Assembly (NCBI RefSeq): GCF_002917095.1
Contig: NZ_PQGA01000027.1
Coordinates: 1 to 64,000, forward strand
DNA from: Paraburkholderia eburnea
GTDB taxonomy: Bacteria > Pseudomonadota > Gammaproteobacteria > Burkholderiales > Burkholderiaceae
DNA length: 64,000 bases
Reading direction: 5' to 3'
Made by a program: the position numbers and the translations under genes. Each line of letters begins with the position of its first letter. Position 1 is the stretch's first letter. This document shows, piece after piece, positions 26,526-36,300 of the stretch. Below the pieces are notes generated by a model. The model did not search any database. It was not told the origin of the DNA and was given only the letters and a program-made list of their open reading frames with translations.

Positions 26526-27089
26526 ATGAAACCGAGGTATTTCGCGGCCACCGCCGCGGCGCTCGTGTGCGCAGGACTTTCGCTGTTCGCGCTGAGCGCG
26601 CAGGCCACGCTCAAGCCGGGCGATCCGGCGCCCGACTTCACGACCCAGGCGTCGCTGGGCGGCAAGACCTACACCTATTCGCTCGCCTCCGAGCTCAAGA
26701 AAGGCCCGGTGGTGGTGTACTTCTATCCGGCCGCCTTCACGAAAGGCTGCACGATCGAGGCGCATGAGTTCGCCGAAGCCGTCGACGAGTACAAGAAGTA
26801 CGGCGCAACCGTGATCGGCGTGTCGCACGACAACATCGACACGCTCACGAAATTCTCGGTGAGCGAGTGCCGCAGCAAGTTCCCCGTGGCCGCCGACGAG
26901 GACTCGAAGATCATCAAGTCCTACGACGCGTCGATGCCGCTGCATGCGTCGATGGCCAACCGCGTTTCCTACGTGATCGCACCGGACGGCAAGGTCATCT
27001 ACGAATACACGAGCCTCTCGCCCGACCAGCACGTCGAAAACACCCTGCGCGCGGTGAAGGAGTGGACCGCGCAGCATCCGCAGCAGTAA
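26526..27089 (+). CDS. Periplasmic peroxiredoxin (AhpC/TSA, BCP-like)
   Basis: 187-residue thioredoxin-fold peroxidase with a signal peptide (residues 1-27, ending in SAQA). The active site reads PAAFTKGCT, the PxxxTxxC form, with the peroxidatic Cys near residue 77; a second Cys in SECRSKF may resolve it. This suggests reduction of peroxides in the periplasm, with an unknown thiol donor. GAGGA lies about nine bases before the ATG. Confidence 0.88.
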   Translation: MKPRYFAATAAALVCAGLSLFALSAQATLKPGDPAPDFTTQASLGGKTYTYSLASELKKGPVVVYFYPAAFTKGCTIEAHEFAEAVDEYKKYGATVIGVSHDNIDTLTKFSVSECRSKFPVAADEDSKIIKSYDASMPLHASMANRVSYVIAPDGKVIYEYTSLSPDQHVENTLRAVKEWTAQHPQQ

Positions 27090-27154
27090 TCGCGCAGCAA
27101 TCCGGCGCGATATCAACACGATACCGGCGGCGCGGTCCCTCGCGTGTGACGGCC

Positions 27155-27220
27155 TTGCGATGAGACAAGCTTGCGATGAGACAAGCTTTAGGCGCAGGGC
27201 CGATGTATCCCGATGTATCC
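27155..27220 (+). repeat. Two adjacent tandem duplications
   Basis: TTGCGATGAGACAAGC (16 bp) occurs twice in a row at 27155-27186, and CGATGTATCC (10 bp) twice in a row at 27201-27220. They lie in the 240-base gap between the peroxiredoxin and the next gene, where no other gene is seen. Confidence 0.85.
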
Positions 27221-27329
27221 GATATGCGCGGGCCTCCGCGCGCTGGTATCGTGCGGGTTTCCCGTTCTGACTTCCGCCCTGGCGCCCGGTTGGCGCGCGC
27301 CGTAGCGCGTTCGCGCAATCCGTTTCCGT

Positions 27330-27797
27330 ATGCCCATCTTCGTCCTGCTCTTCGTATTCGCCGCGCTCGTGTATGGCGTGGTGTGGTCGTATCACGCCAT
27401 CGCCGCGCAATTCGGCAGTGCAGTTGCGATTGGCGCCGCCGTGGTGGCTGCGGCCATCGTCATCGCGTTCGTTGCGCACTGGCTGCGCCGCCGCCGCGAC
27501 GTCGCGCGCAACCTGCATGGCGAGGGCGACTGGACTCATCGCGTCGCGGGAGCGTGGGGCGAAGCGAGGCTCGCCGCCGACAAGCGCCTTTGCGAAATCA
27601 CGCAAGGCGAGCAGCACGGCGCCTACATCTTCGCTGACCTGCAAGGCGCGCTGCCGCAGCGCCACGCGAACGGCTGGCACGTCGCGCTGCGCGTGGCCGA
27701 CGCGCGCAAGCCGCTCTGGCAATTGCCGATGCCCAGCGAGCGCGAGGCGAAGCGCTGGGCGCGCGTTTTCACGCTCGCGATCGCGCAGAAGCTCTGA
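27330..27797 (+). CDS. Small two-helix membrane protein of unknown function
   Basis: 155-residue protein: two hydrophobic helices (residues about 3-21 and 30-50), the basic stop HWLRRRRD, and a soluble C-terminal part with conserved-looking GEGDWTHRVAGAWGEARL and WHVALRVADARKPLWQLP. I do not recognise the family. Codon use matches its neighbours, so it is probably a real gene. It stands 67 bases before the lipoprotein gene in the same direction. Confidence 0.65.
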   Translation: MPIFVLLFVFAALVYGVVWSYHAIAAQFGSAVAIGAAVVAAAIVIAFVAHWLRRRRDVARNLHGEGDWTHRVAGAWGEARLAADKRLCEITQGEQHGAYIFADLQGALPQRHANGWHVALRVADARKPLWQLPMPSEREAKRWARVFTLAIAQKL

Positions 27798-27863
27798 ACG
27801 CCACCGTTTTGTAACTGACTGATTCTTATGCTTGATTTCTCACTGTCCGTGCATAGATTGCCC

Positions 27864-28403
27864 ATGTTGCGTACCTGTTGCCTCGGCCTCGCGCTCGCCG
27901 CGAGCGCGACGCTCTTCAGCGCCTGCGACCAGCAGAAAGTCGCCGACGCCGTCAACGCGATCAAGCCGGACTCGATGGCGTTCGGCGGCCTGAAGATCGG
28001 CGTGTCGAGCGTCGAGGACGTGCGCCGCCAGGCGGGCAAGCCCGAGATCGTCTGGCAGAACGACGACGGCACCGAACGGCTCGAATATCCGCGCGGCCCG
28101 AATGGCCTGAACACGTGGATGCTCGATTTCGACGCGGACGGCAAGCTTGTCGCGATGACCCAGGCGCTGACGGCGCAGAACATTGCCCAGGTGGTGCCCG
28201 GCATGGCGCAGGACGATGTGCGCCGCCTGCTCGGCAAGCCGGCCGAAGTCGCGAAATACGCGCTGAGCCACGAGGAAGTGTGGAGCTGGCACTGGGCCGA
28301 AGGCGGCGTGACCGGCGATGGCATGTTCAATGCGCATTTTTCGCCGGACGGGCTGGTAGTGCGGACCTCGCGCTCGGATGCGCCGGGACATGGGACGCAT
28401 TGA
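27864..28403 (+). CDS. BamE/OmlA-like outer-membrane lipoprotein (copy 2)
   Basis: 179-residue predicted lipoprotein with lipobox SATLFSAC and Cys near residue 22. The mature part parallels the protein at 2651-3241 along its length: IGVSSVEDVRRQAGKP, RLEYPRGPNGLNTWMLDF, MTQALTAQNIAQV, GMAQDDVRRLLGKP and WSWHWAEGGVTGDGMFN. The two are clear paralogues. The ATG at 27864 gives a normal signal peptide; an upstream ATG at 27828 would add 12 residues. Confidence 0.82.
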   Translation: MLRTCCLGLALAASATLFSACDQQKVADAVNAIKPDSMAFGGLKIGVSSVEDVRRQAGKPEIVWQNDDGTERLEYPRGPNGLNTWMLDFDADGKLVAMTQALTAQNIAQVVPGMAQDDVRRLLGKPAEVAKYALSHEEVWSWHWAEGGVTGDGMFNAHFSPDGLVVRTSRSDAPGHGTH

Positions 28404-28441
28404 GGCGGAAGAAAGCGCTTGATTGCGCGCAGGAGTGAGAG

Positions 28442-28810
28442 ATGAAGCGTCTGGCGTTGCTGTGGAGAATCGTGAAGGGCGATGCGCGCGTGCTGTGGTT
28501 CGCGCTGCGTCAGCCCGGCCGGCCGGTGTGGCTGCTGCCGGCGACGGCGCTGCTCGCGCTCTATGCGCTCGACCCGTTCAATATCGCGCTGCCGGTGGCG
28601 GGCGTGATCGACGACGGCATCATCGTGCCGCTCGTGCTGCATCTGCTGGTGCGGTGCCTGCCGATGGAAATGAGGCGGGCGGGTCTGAGGGCGGCTGACG
28701 CCCTCAGACGTGCCGCGCGAGCGCTCAAGTGTGGCGCGCAAACGCAAAAACCTGCTCGGCGAACAGCAGCACCGCCACCACGATCATCGCCGCGCCGGAG
28801 AGCTGGCTGA
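28442..28810 (+). CDS. DUF1232 (YkvA-like) small membrane protein with extended tail
   Basis: 122-residue protein whose first 80 residues match the DUF1232/YkvA pattern: LLPATALLALYALDPFNIALPVAGVIDDGIIVPLVLHLLVR. The tail (residues about 80-122) is Arg/Ala-rich, reads through an 11-bp hairpin and then runs antisense into the lysE gene for 86 bases. The normal stop was probably lost, or the tail is tolerated. AGGAG precedes the ATG by about seven bases. Confidence 0.72.
   Translation: MKRLALLWRIVKGDARVLWFALRQPGRPVWLLPATALLALYALDPFNIALPVAGVIDDGIIVPLVLHLLVRCLPMEMRRAGLRAADALRRAARALKCGAQTQKPARRTAAPPPRSSPRRRAG
28683..28709. repeat. Perfect 11-bp hairpin at a convergent gene junction
   Basis: GTCTGAGGGCG (28683-28693), loop GCTGA, CGCCCTCAGAC (28699-28709). 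It lies inside the DUF1232 frame and 16 bases after the lysE stop. It has no T-run on either strand but may act as a shared transcript end. Confidence 0.6.
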
Positions 28811-29372
28811 CGATCCGCGCGGCCTTGGGCCGCGTGCTCAGCACAGCCTTCGAACCCAGCCCGACCACCGAATAGACCGACGCGCAGTTGAGCATATGCA
28901 GCGCGCCGAGCACCACGATCTGCACCGATACCGACCATCCCGCGCCGGGCCGCGTGAATTGCGGCAGCAGCGCGACGAACAGCAGGATCGCCTTGGGATT
29001 GAGCCCACTGATCGCAAAACCGCGCAGCGCCCAGCCTTGCCTGCTGTTTTGGCCCGCCGCCTGACCCGGCCCGTCGTCCGCCGAAAGTTGCGAAGCCGGC
29101 CGCATCAAGGTTTTCACGCCCAGCCAGAGCAGATACGCGCCGCCCGCCACGGTCAGCACCGACAACACCGCCGGCACGCTCGTGACCAGCGTGCCCACGC
29201 CCGCGGCGACCACCAGCGTGATCGCCAGATAGCCGAGCAGCATGCCGCCCACTGCCGGCGCGACCACGCGTCCGCGCAGCCCCGCCGAAATCGCATAGGC
29301 CCAGTCCGCTCCCGGAACCATGACGAGGGAGAACGAGACGATCCAGAACGCGGTCAACAAACTTGCTTGCAC
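28725..29372 (-). CDS. LysE/RhtB-family amino-acid exporter
   Basis: 215-residue membrane protein with about six hydrophobic segments and the family signature VPGADWAYAISAGLRGR near residue 20, then GAYLLWLGVKTL and GLNPKAILLFVALLPQF. LysE/RhtB proteins export amino acids or homoserine lactones. The GTG at 29372 is chosen because AAGGGAAG lies about eight bases before it and the reading begins with a normal first helix; a start at 29447 adds a non-membrane leader. It is divergent from an Lrp regulator, the usual regulator-exporter pairing. Confidence 0.85.
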   Translation of the reverse strand: MQASLLTAFWIVSFSLVMVPGADWAYAISAGLRGRVVAPAVGGMLLGYLAITLVVAAGVGTLVTSVPAVLSVLTVAGGAYLLWLGVKTLMRPASQLSADDGPGQAAGQNSRQGWALRGFAISGLNPKAILLFVALLPQFTRPGAGWSVSVQIVVLGALHMLNCASVYSVVGLGSKAVLSTRPKAARIVSQLSGAAMIVVAVLLFAEQVFAFARHT

Positions 29373-29445
29373 TGCTGTACTTCCCTTTTTGTTTCCGGTG
29401 ATGCGCCGCTCCGACGAGCCATGCCTGCACGAGCGCCAAGGCCGC

Positions 29446-29517
29446 AAATATTAGGGTTTTCGAGCAGGGAAGTGCTCCCTGTTTCTTGTCAGCAGGCGCT
29501 AAAGGGCGCTAATATTT
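29446..29517. promoter_or_regulatory. Inverted AAATATTAG sites between lysE and lrp genes
   Basis: AAATATTAG at 29446-29454 and its exact reverse complement CTAATATTT at 29509-29517, 63 bp centre to centre, about six helical turns. The second site is five bases from the Lrp ATG. Between them is a short hairpin CAGGGA-AGTGC-TCCCTG and a direct repeat GGCGCTAA. Lrp proteins bind AT-rich inverted sites and bend DNA, so autoregulation is likely. Confidence 0.55.
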
Positions 29518-29522
29518 CGCGC

Positions 29523-29975
29523 ATGGATGCCATTGACCGCAAGATTCTTGCTGAGATCCAGCAGGATGGACGACTTTCACTCACCGAACTGAGCGAGCGC
29601 GTGGGCTTGAGCCTCTCGCCCTGCCAGCGGCGCCTGCGCGCGCTGGAGAGCACGCAGATCATCAGCGGGTATCGCGCGACGATCGAGCCGTCAGCGGTCG
29701 GACTGAATTTTTCGGCGATCGTATTCGCGACGCTGCGCGAGGGCAGCAGCGAAAACGTGCAGGATTTCGAGGACGCGCTCATCGACATTCCCGAGATCAC
29801 GCGCGCCGAGCGCCTCTTCGGCGAGCCAGATTACATGCTGCACGTCGTCACGCGCGATCTGAAGGCGTTCCAGACGCTCTATGACCGCCGCCTGTTGCCG
29901 CTGCCTTCCGTGTTGCGCCTCACGTCCACGCTCGTCATGAAGAGCATTTTTCAGGACCGGCCGCTGCCGCTTTAA
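29523..29975 (+). CDS. Lrp/AsnC-family transcriptional regulator
   Basis: 150-residue regulator with an N-terminal helix-turn-helix (MDAIDRKILAEIQQDGRLSL, LSERVGLSLSPCQRRLRALE) and a C-terminal RAM ligand domain (about residues 65-145). Lrp paralogues next to LysE exporters commonly switch export on in response to the exported amino acid. The ATG overlaps the proximal operator site. It converges on the efflux operon. Confidence 0.9.
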   Translation: MDAIDRKILAEIQQDGRLSLTELSERVGLSLSPCQRRLRALESTQIISGYRATIEPSAVGLNFSAIVFATLREGSSENVQDFEDALIDIPEITRAERLFGEPDYMLHVVTRDLKAFQTLYDRRLLPLPSVLRLTSTLVMKSIFQDRPLPL

Positions 29976-29995
29976 ACAAGATGCACGCCATCAAG

Positions 29996-30029
29996 TAAAA
30001 AGGCGGCTGAAGCTTTCGCTCCAGCCGCC
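29996..30029 (-). terminator. Terminator of the mdtABC operon
   Basis: Stem GGCGGCTG (30002-30009) and CAGCCGCC (30022-30029), with an inner AGC/GCT pair, followed on the minus strand by TTTTT (29997-30001). It lies 25 bases past the mdtC stop. Confidence 0.85.
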
Positions 30030-30053
30030 CGGACTCTCTGCGGAACCGACCGC

Positions 30054-33000
30054 TTATTCCGCCGCTCGCGGCGGCGGTGCGATCTTGCCTCGCCTGGTGT
30101 CCCACCAGACGCGCAGCCGGTCCATATACAGGTACACCACCGGCGTCGTATAGAGCGTGAGCACCTGGCTCACGATCAGGCCGCCGACGATGGAAATCCC
30201 CAGCGGCGCGCGCAGCTCCGCCCCTTCGCCGCGCCCGAACGCGAGCGGCAGTGCGCCCAGCAGCGCCGCCATCGTCGTCATCATGATCGGCCTGAAGCGC
30301 AGCATGCACGCCTGGAAGATCGCATCGCGCGAATTCAGGCCCTGGCGCGACGCCTCGATGGCGAAGTCGACCATCATGATCGCGTTCTTCTTGACGATGC
30401 CGATCAGCAGAATCACGCCGATCAACGCGATGATGCTGAACTCCGTCTTGAAGAGCAGCAGGGCGAGCAGGGCACCCACGCCCGCTGACGGCAGCGTCGA
30501 GATAATCGTGAGCGGATGGATATAGCTCTCGTACAGAATCCCCAGCACGATATACACGGCCAGCAGCGCCGCGAGGATCAGGATCGGCTGGTTGTCGAGC
30601 GACTGCTGGAACGCCTGCGCCGTGCCCTGGAAGCTGCCGTGGATGGTCTGCGGCATGCCGATCTCGGCCATCGTGTCATAGATGGCCTCGGTCGCGTCGG
30701 AGAGCGATTTGCCCGGTGGCAGGTTGAACGAGATCGTCGACGCCACGAACTGGCTCTGGTGGTTCACCGACAGCGGCGTCGTGCCTGGGCCGAACGAGGC
30801 GATCGCCGAAAGCGGGATCATCGTTTCCTTCGCCGTGGACACCGCCGCGCCCGAGGACGCGCTCGACTTGCCGCTCGCCGCGAGCGAGTTGGTCGCGAGG
30901 TTGCGCGCGGAATTCGCGGCCAGCGCCGCGGCGCTCGAGCTGGTGGTGCCGCTCGTGCCGCCGGTCGATGCGCTCGATGTCATGGCCGTGGGGCCGCTGA
31001 CCGTGCCCGCCGTCGCATTGGTGCTTTGCGCGCCGCTCGCCGTGCCGCCCGAGGTGCTGACCCAGATCTGGTCGAGCATCTCCGGGCTTTGCCAGTATTG
31101 CGGCGCGACTTCCATCACGACGTGGTACTGGTTGAGCGGGTTGTAGATGGTCGAGACCTGGCGCTGGCCGAACGCGTCGTACAGCGTGTTGTCGATCTGC
31201 GAGGGCGTGATGTTCAGGCGCGCCGCGCTCTGGCGGTCGATCGTCACCATCGATTCCAGCCCGCCTTGCTGCTGGTCCGAATTCACGTCCGCGAGTTCGG
31301 GGCGCGCCTGCAGGGCTTCGGTGAGCTTCGGCCCCCACTTGTAGAGATCGGTGGTGTTGTCGGCGAGCAGCGTGAACTGGTACTGCGCGTTCGACTGGCG
31401 GCCGCCCACGCGGATGTCCTGTACGGACTGCAGGAAGGTGCGCGCGCCCGCCACGTTCGAGAGCGGCCCGCGCAGTTGCGCGATCACTTCGTCGGCGGAA
31501 AGCTTGCGCTCGCTCTTGGGCTTGAGCGAGACGAACATGAAGCCCGCGTTGGTCGCGCGGCCGCCCGTGAAGCCCGCAACCGAATCGACGGCCGGGTTCG
31601 CCTGGACGATGCGCTGCATCTCGGCGAATTTCACCTTCATCGCCTGGAACGAGGTGGACTGGTCGGCCTGGATGCCGCCGGTCAAGCGCCCCGTGTCCTG
31701 CTGCGGAAAGAAGCCCTTGGGCACGATCACGTAGAGCACGACATTCAGCGCGATGGTGGCGAGCAGCACCATCAGGATCAGCAGCGGATGCCCGAGCGCC
31801 CAGCCGAGCGTGCGTTCATAGCCGTGTTGCAGGCGCAGGAAATGGCGTTCGAGCCATTGCGCGAAGCGGCCTTCTTCCTTCTTCTCGTGCGCTTCTTCGA
31901 GCAGGCGCGAGCACATCATCGGCGTGAGCGTGAGCGAGACGGCCAGCGACACCGCGATGGCCAGCGAGAGCGTCAGCGCGAATTCGCGAAAGAGCCGCCC
32001 GACGATGCCGCCCATCAGCAGGATCGGCAGGAACACGGCCACCAGCGAGACGGAGATCGACAGCACCGTGAAGCCCACTTCGCGCGCGCCGAGCAATGCG
32101 GCCCTCATGCGCGGCACGCCGCTTTCGATGTGCCGCGAGATGTTTTCCAGCACCACGATGGCGTCGTCGACGACGAAGCCCGTCGCGATGGTCAGCGCCA
32201 TCAGCGACAGGTTGTCGAGCGAAAAGCCCATCAGGTACATGGCCGCGAAGGTGCCGATGATCGAGATCGGCACGGCGACGCTCGGGATCAGCGTCGCGCG
32301 CCAGTTGCGCAGGAACAGGAACACCACCATCACGACCAGCGCCACGGCGATGATGAGCGTGCGCTCGGTGTCCTTGAGCGAGGCGCGGATCGTCACCGAC
32401 CGGTCGGAGGTGGGGATCACCTCGACGTTGGCGGGCAGCGAGGCCTTCAGTTGCGGCAGCATCGCGATCACGCGGTCCACGGTCTCGATGATGTTCGCGC
32501 CCGGCTGGCGGTAGAGGATCACGAGCACCGAATGCTTGCCGTTGGTCAGGCCCAGATTGCGCAGGTCCTCCACCGAATCGACGACTTCGCCCACGTCCGA
32601 GAGCTTCACGCCCGCGTTGTTGCGATAGGCGATCACGAGGTCTTTGTACTGGCTGGCCTTGCTCGCCTGGTCGTTGGTGTAGAGCTGGAAGCGCTGCGGG
32701 CCGAATTCGATGTCGCCTTTCGGGCTGTTGGCATTGGCCGACGCAAGCGCGGCGCGCACGTCTTCCAGGCCGATGCCGTAATGGAACAGCGCGTGCGGCT
32801 CCAGTTCGATGCGCACCGCAGGGTTGGCCGAGCCGTTCACGTCCACTTCGCCGATGCCGTCGACCTGGGAGAGCGACTGCTGCAAGACGGTGGCCGCCGA
32901 GTCGTAGAGCTGACCCGCCGTGAGCGTGGGCGAGGTGAGCGCGAGGATCAGGATCGGCGCGTCGGCGGGATTGACCTTGTGGTAGGTCGGGTTCGAACGC

Positions 33001-33368
33001 AGGCTCGTGGGCAGGTCGGCGCGCGCGGCGTTGATGGCGGCCTGCACGTCGCGCGCGGCGCCGTCGATGTCGCGGTTCAGGCCGAATTGCAGCGTGATGC
33101 GCGTGCTGCCCACCGAGCTTTGCGAGGTCATCTCGGTGACGTCCGCGATCGAGCCGAGGTGCCGCTCCAGTGGGCTCGCCACGCTGGTCGCCACGGTTTC
33201 CGGGCTGGCGCCCGGCAGCGTCGCCTGGACCGAGATGGTCGGGAAGTCCACCTGCGGCAGCGGCGCCACCGGCAGCTTCGTGAACGCGAACAGACCGGCG
33301 AGCGCGATGCCCAGCGCAAGCAGCGTGGTCGCGACGGGGCGCGAAATGAAGGGGCGCGAGAGATTCAT
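30054..33368 (-). CDS. mdtC: RND multidrug efflux transporter, MdtC type
   Basis: 1104-residue RND transporter with the usual twelve transmembrane helices and two large periplasmic loops. Seen are the first helix FISRPVATTLLALGIALAG, TGFVVDDAIVVLENISRH with the proton-relay Asp pair, and the C-terminal GIVKKNAIMMVDFAIEAS. It is about 75 residues longer than typical MdtC because of a Ser/Thr/Gly/Ala-rich insert near residues 770-846 in the second periplasmic loop. MdtB and MdtC form a heterotrimer. The start lies four bases after the mdtB stop. Confidence 0.93.
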   Translation of the reverse strand: MNLSRPFISRPVATTLLALGIALAGLFAFTKLPVAPLPQVDFPTISVQATLPGASPETVATSVASPLERHLGSIADVTEMTSQSSVGSTRITLQFGLNRDIDGAARDVQAAINAARADLPTSLRSNPTYHKVNPADAPILILALTSPTLTAGQLYDSAATVLQQSLSQVDGIGEVDVNGSANPAVRIELEPHALFHYGIGLEDVRAALASANANSPKGDIEFGPQRFQLYTNDQASKASQYKDLVIAYRNNAGVKLSDVGEVVDSVEDLRNLGLTNGKHSVLVILYRQPGANIIETVDRVIAMLPQLKASLPANVEVIPTSDRSVTIRASLKDTERTLIIAVALVVMVVFLFLRNWRATLIPSVAVPISIIGTFAAMYLMGFSLDNLSLMALTIATGFVVDDAIVVLENISRHIESGVPRMRAALLGAREVGFTVLSISVSLVAVFLPILLMGGIVGRLFREFALTLSLAIAVSLAVSLTLTPMMCSRLLEEAHEKKEEGRFAQWLERHFLRLQHGYERTLGWALGHPLLILMVLLATIALNVVLYVIVPKGFFPQQDTGRLTGGIQADQSTSFQAMKVKFAEMQRIVQANPAVDSVAGFTGGRATNAGFMFVSLKPKSERKLSADEVIAQLRGPLSNVAGARTFLQSVQDIRVGGRQSNAQYQFTLLADNTTDLYKWGPKLTEALQARPELADVNSDQQQGGLESMVTIDRQSAARLNITPSQIDNTLYDAFGQRQVSTIYNPLNQYHVVMEVAPQYWQSPEMLDQIWVSTSGGTASGAQSTNATAGTVSGPTAMTSSASTGGTSGTTSSSAAALAANSARNLATNSLAASGKSSASSGAAVSTAKETMIPLSAIASFGPGTTPLSVNHQSQFVASTISFNLPPGKSLSDATEAIYDTMAEIGMPQTIHGSFQGTAQAFQQSLDNQPILILAALLAVYIVLGILYESYIHPLTIISTLPSAGVGALLALLLFKTEFSIIALIGVILLIGIVKKNAIMMVDFAIEASRQGLNSRDAIFQACMLRFRPIMMTTMAALLGALPLAFGRGEGAELRAPLGISIVGGLIVSQVLTLYTTPVVYLYMDRLRVWWDTRRGKIAPPPRAAE

Positions 33369-33372
33369 CGCG

Positions 33373-36300
33373 TCAATGCTCCGCGCTGGACGAAGGTGCC
33401 GGCGGCGTGGGCGGCGTGGGCGGGTTTGGCGGGTTTGGATTAGACCCGCCGCCGCCAAAGCGCCTGCGCATGCGCGCCGCGAGCGCGTCGAACGCCAGAT
33501 AGATCACCGGCGTCGTGAACAGCGTGAGCGCCTGCGACACGATCAGACCACCCGCGATCGCGATACCCAGCGGCCGCCGCAATTCGGAACCCGCACCGGT
33601 GCCGAGCATGAGCGGCAGCGCGCCGAGCAGCGCCGCCATCGTCGTCATCATGATCGGGCGAAAACGCAGCAGACACGCCTGATAGATCGCCTCGCGCGGC
33701 GGCTTGCCTTCGTTGCGTTCGGCGTCGAGCGCGAAGTCGATCATCATGATCGCGTTCTTCTTGACGATGCCGATCAGCAGCACGATGCCGATGATGCCGA
33801 TGATGTCGAGGTCGTGCCCGGTCATCATCAGCGCGAGCAGCGCGCCGATCCCGGCCGAGGGCAGCGTCGAAAGTATCGTGATCGGGTGCACGAAGCTCTC
33901 GTAGAGCACGCCCAGCACGATGTACATCGTCACGATGGCCGCGAGGATCAGGAACAGCTCGTTCGAGAGCGATGCCTGGAATGCCAGCGCTGCGCCCTGG
34001 AAGCGCGTCTGGAACGAGCCTGGCAGGCCGATGTCCTGCTCCGCCTGCTGGATCGCCTTGACCGCGGCGCCCAGCGAGGCGCCCGGCGCCAGGTTGAACG
34101 AGACGGTGGTGGCCGGGAACTGCGAGAGGTGCGAGACCAGCAGCGGCGCGGGACGCTCGTGGAACTTCGCGATGGCCGAGAGCGGCACCTGGCCCGTCGT
34201 TGACGTCGAGGAGGGCAGGTAGATCGAGTTCAGCGAATCGGTGTAGTGCTGCATCACCGGATCGGCTTCGAGGATCACGCGGTACTGGTTCGACTGCGTG
34301 AAGATCGTCGAGATGATGCGCTGGCCGTAGGCGTCGTAGAGTGCGTTGTCGACGGTGGCGGGCGTGATGCCGTAGCGCGCCGCGCTCGCGCGGTCGATCT
34401 CGATGAACACCGACGAGCCCTGATCCTGCAGATCGGTTGCGACATCGGCGAGTTCGGGCACCTGCTGCAGGCGGCGCACGAGCTTGGGCACCCAGGTCGT
34501 GAAGTCCTGGATGTTGGGCGTCGTCAGCATGAACTGGTACTGCGTCGGGCTGACGGTCGAGTCGATCGTCAGATCCTGCACCGGCTGCATGAAGAGCGTG
34601 GCGCCCGGCACATGCGCCGTCGATTGCTGCAGATCGCGGATGATCTCGCTGGCTGTTTCACTGCGGTCGTCGCGCGGCTTCAGGTTGATGAGCATGCGCC
34701 CGCTATTGAGCGTGATGTTCGAGCCGTCCACGCCGATGAACGACGTGAGGCTTTCCACGTTGTCGTTCTTGAGGATGTCGCGCGCGAGCGTTTGCTGGCG
34801 CTCGGCCATCGACGCATACGACACCGACTGCGGCGCCTGCGTGATCGCCTGGATCACGCCCGTGTCCTGCACCGGGAAGAAGCCCTTGGGCACCACCACG
34901 TAGAGAAAGCCCGTGAGCACCAGCGTGATCACGAACACCAGCATGGTGAGGCGCTGGCGCTCCAGCACCCATTCGAGCGCGATGCCATAACGGCCGATGA
35001 CGTAGTCGAAGAACGCATGCACACGCGTCTCGAAGCGGCGGCTTTCGGTGGGTGGCGTGTGGCGCAGCATCTTCGCGCACATCATCGGCACGAGCGTGAG
35101 CGAGACGACGGCCGAAATCACGATGGTCACGGCGAGCGTGATCGCGAATTCGTGGAACAGGCGGCCGACCACGTCGCCCATGAACAGCAGCGGAATCAGC
35201 ACGGCGATCAGCGAGACCGTCAGCGAGATGATGGTGAAGCCGATCTGCTTCGAGCCCTTGAGCGCCGCTTCGAGCGGCGTCTCGCCATCCTCCACGTAGC
35301 GCGCGATGTTCTCGATCATGACGATGGCGTCGTCCACCACGAAGCCGGTCGCGATGGTCAGCGCCATCAGCGACAGGTTGTCGAGCGAGAAGCCGCACAG
35401 ATACATCACCGCGAGCGTGCCGATCAGCGAGAGCGGCACGGACAGGCTCGGAATGATGGTCGCGTAGATGTTGGCGAGGAACAGATACATCACCAGCACG
35501 ACCAGCACGACCGACATCAGCAGCTCGAACTGCACGTCGCGCACCGAGGCGCGGATCGTGGTGGTGCGGTCGGTGACGATCTGCACGTCGAGCGACTGCG
35601 GCAGCGACTCCTGCAACTGCGGCAGCAGCGCCTTGATGTTGTCGACCACCTGGATCACGTTCGCGCCGGGCTGGCGCTGCACGTTCAGGATGATCGCGGG
35701 CGTGTCGTCCACCCACGCGCCGAGCTTGGTGTTTTCGGCGCCCTGGATGATGTTGGCGACATCGGTGAGCATCACGGGACGGCCGTTGCGATAGGCGATC
35801 ACGGCGTCCTTGTAGGCGTCGGCGTCGGTGAGCTGGTCGTTCGCGTTGATCGTGTAGGCGCGCGTCGGGCCGTCGAAGTTGCCCTTCGGCGTGTTGACGT
35901 TGAGGTTCGAGATGCTGGTGCGCAGGTCGTCCAGATTCAGGCCGTAGGCCGCGAGCGCGCGCGGGTTCGCCTGGATACGCACGGCCGGGCGCTGGCCGCC
36001 CGACAGGCTCACGAGACCGACGCCCGCCACCTGCGAGATCTTTTGCGCCAGGCGCGTGTCGGCGAGATCCTGGATCTGCGTGAGCGGCAGCGTCTTCGAG
36101 GTGATCGCGAGCGTAAGGATCGGCGCGTCGGCCGGGTTGACCTTGGCGTAGATCGGCGGCGCGGGCAGGTCCGAGGGCAGCAGGTTGCCGGCCGCGTTGA
36201 TGGCGGCCTGGACTTCCTGTTCGGCGATGTCGAGCGGCAGGTCGAGGCTGAACTGCAGCGTGATGACCGATGCGCCCGCCGAGCTTTGCGACGACATCTG

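Noticed and set aside
27155..27186. Start of a CRISPR-like array
   Set aside because: Only two copies with no spacer between them; it is a simple tandem duplication.
30516..33443. 975-codon open frame on the plus strand
   Set aside because: It is antisense to mdtC, rich in Arg, His, Gln and Asp as expected from reading a GC-rich gene backwards, with no known domain. Similar long shadows lie at 34246-36834, 52906-55575 and 14630-16717.
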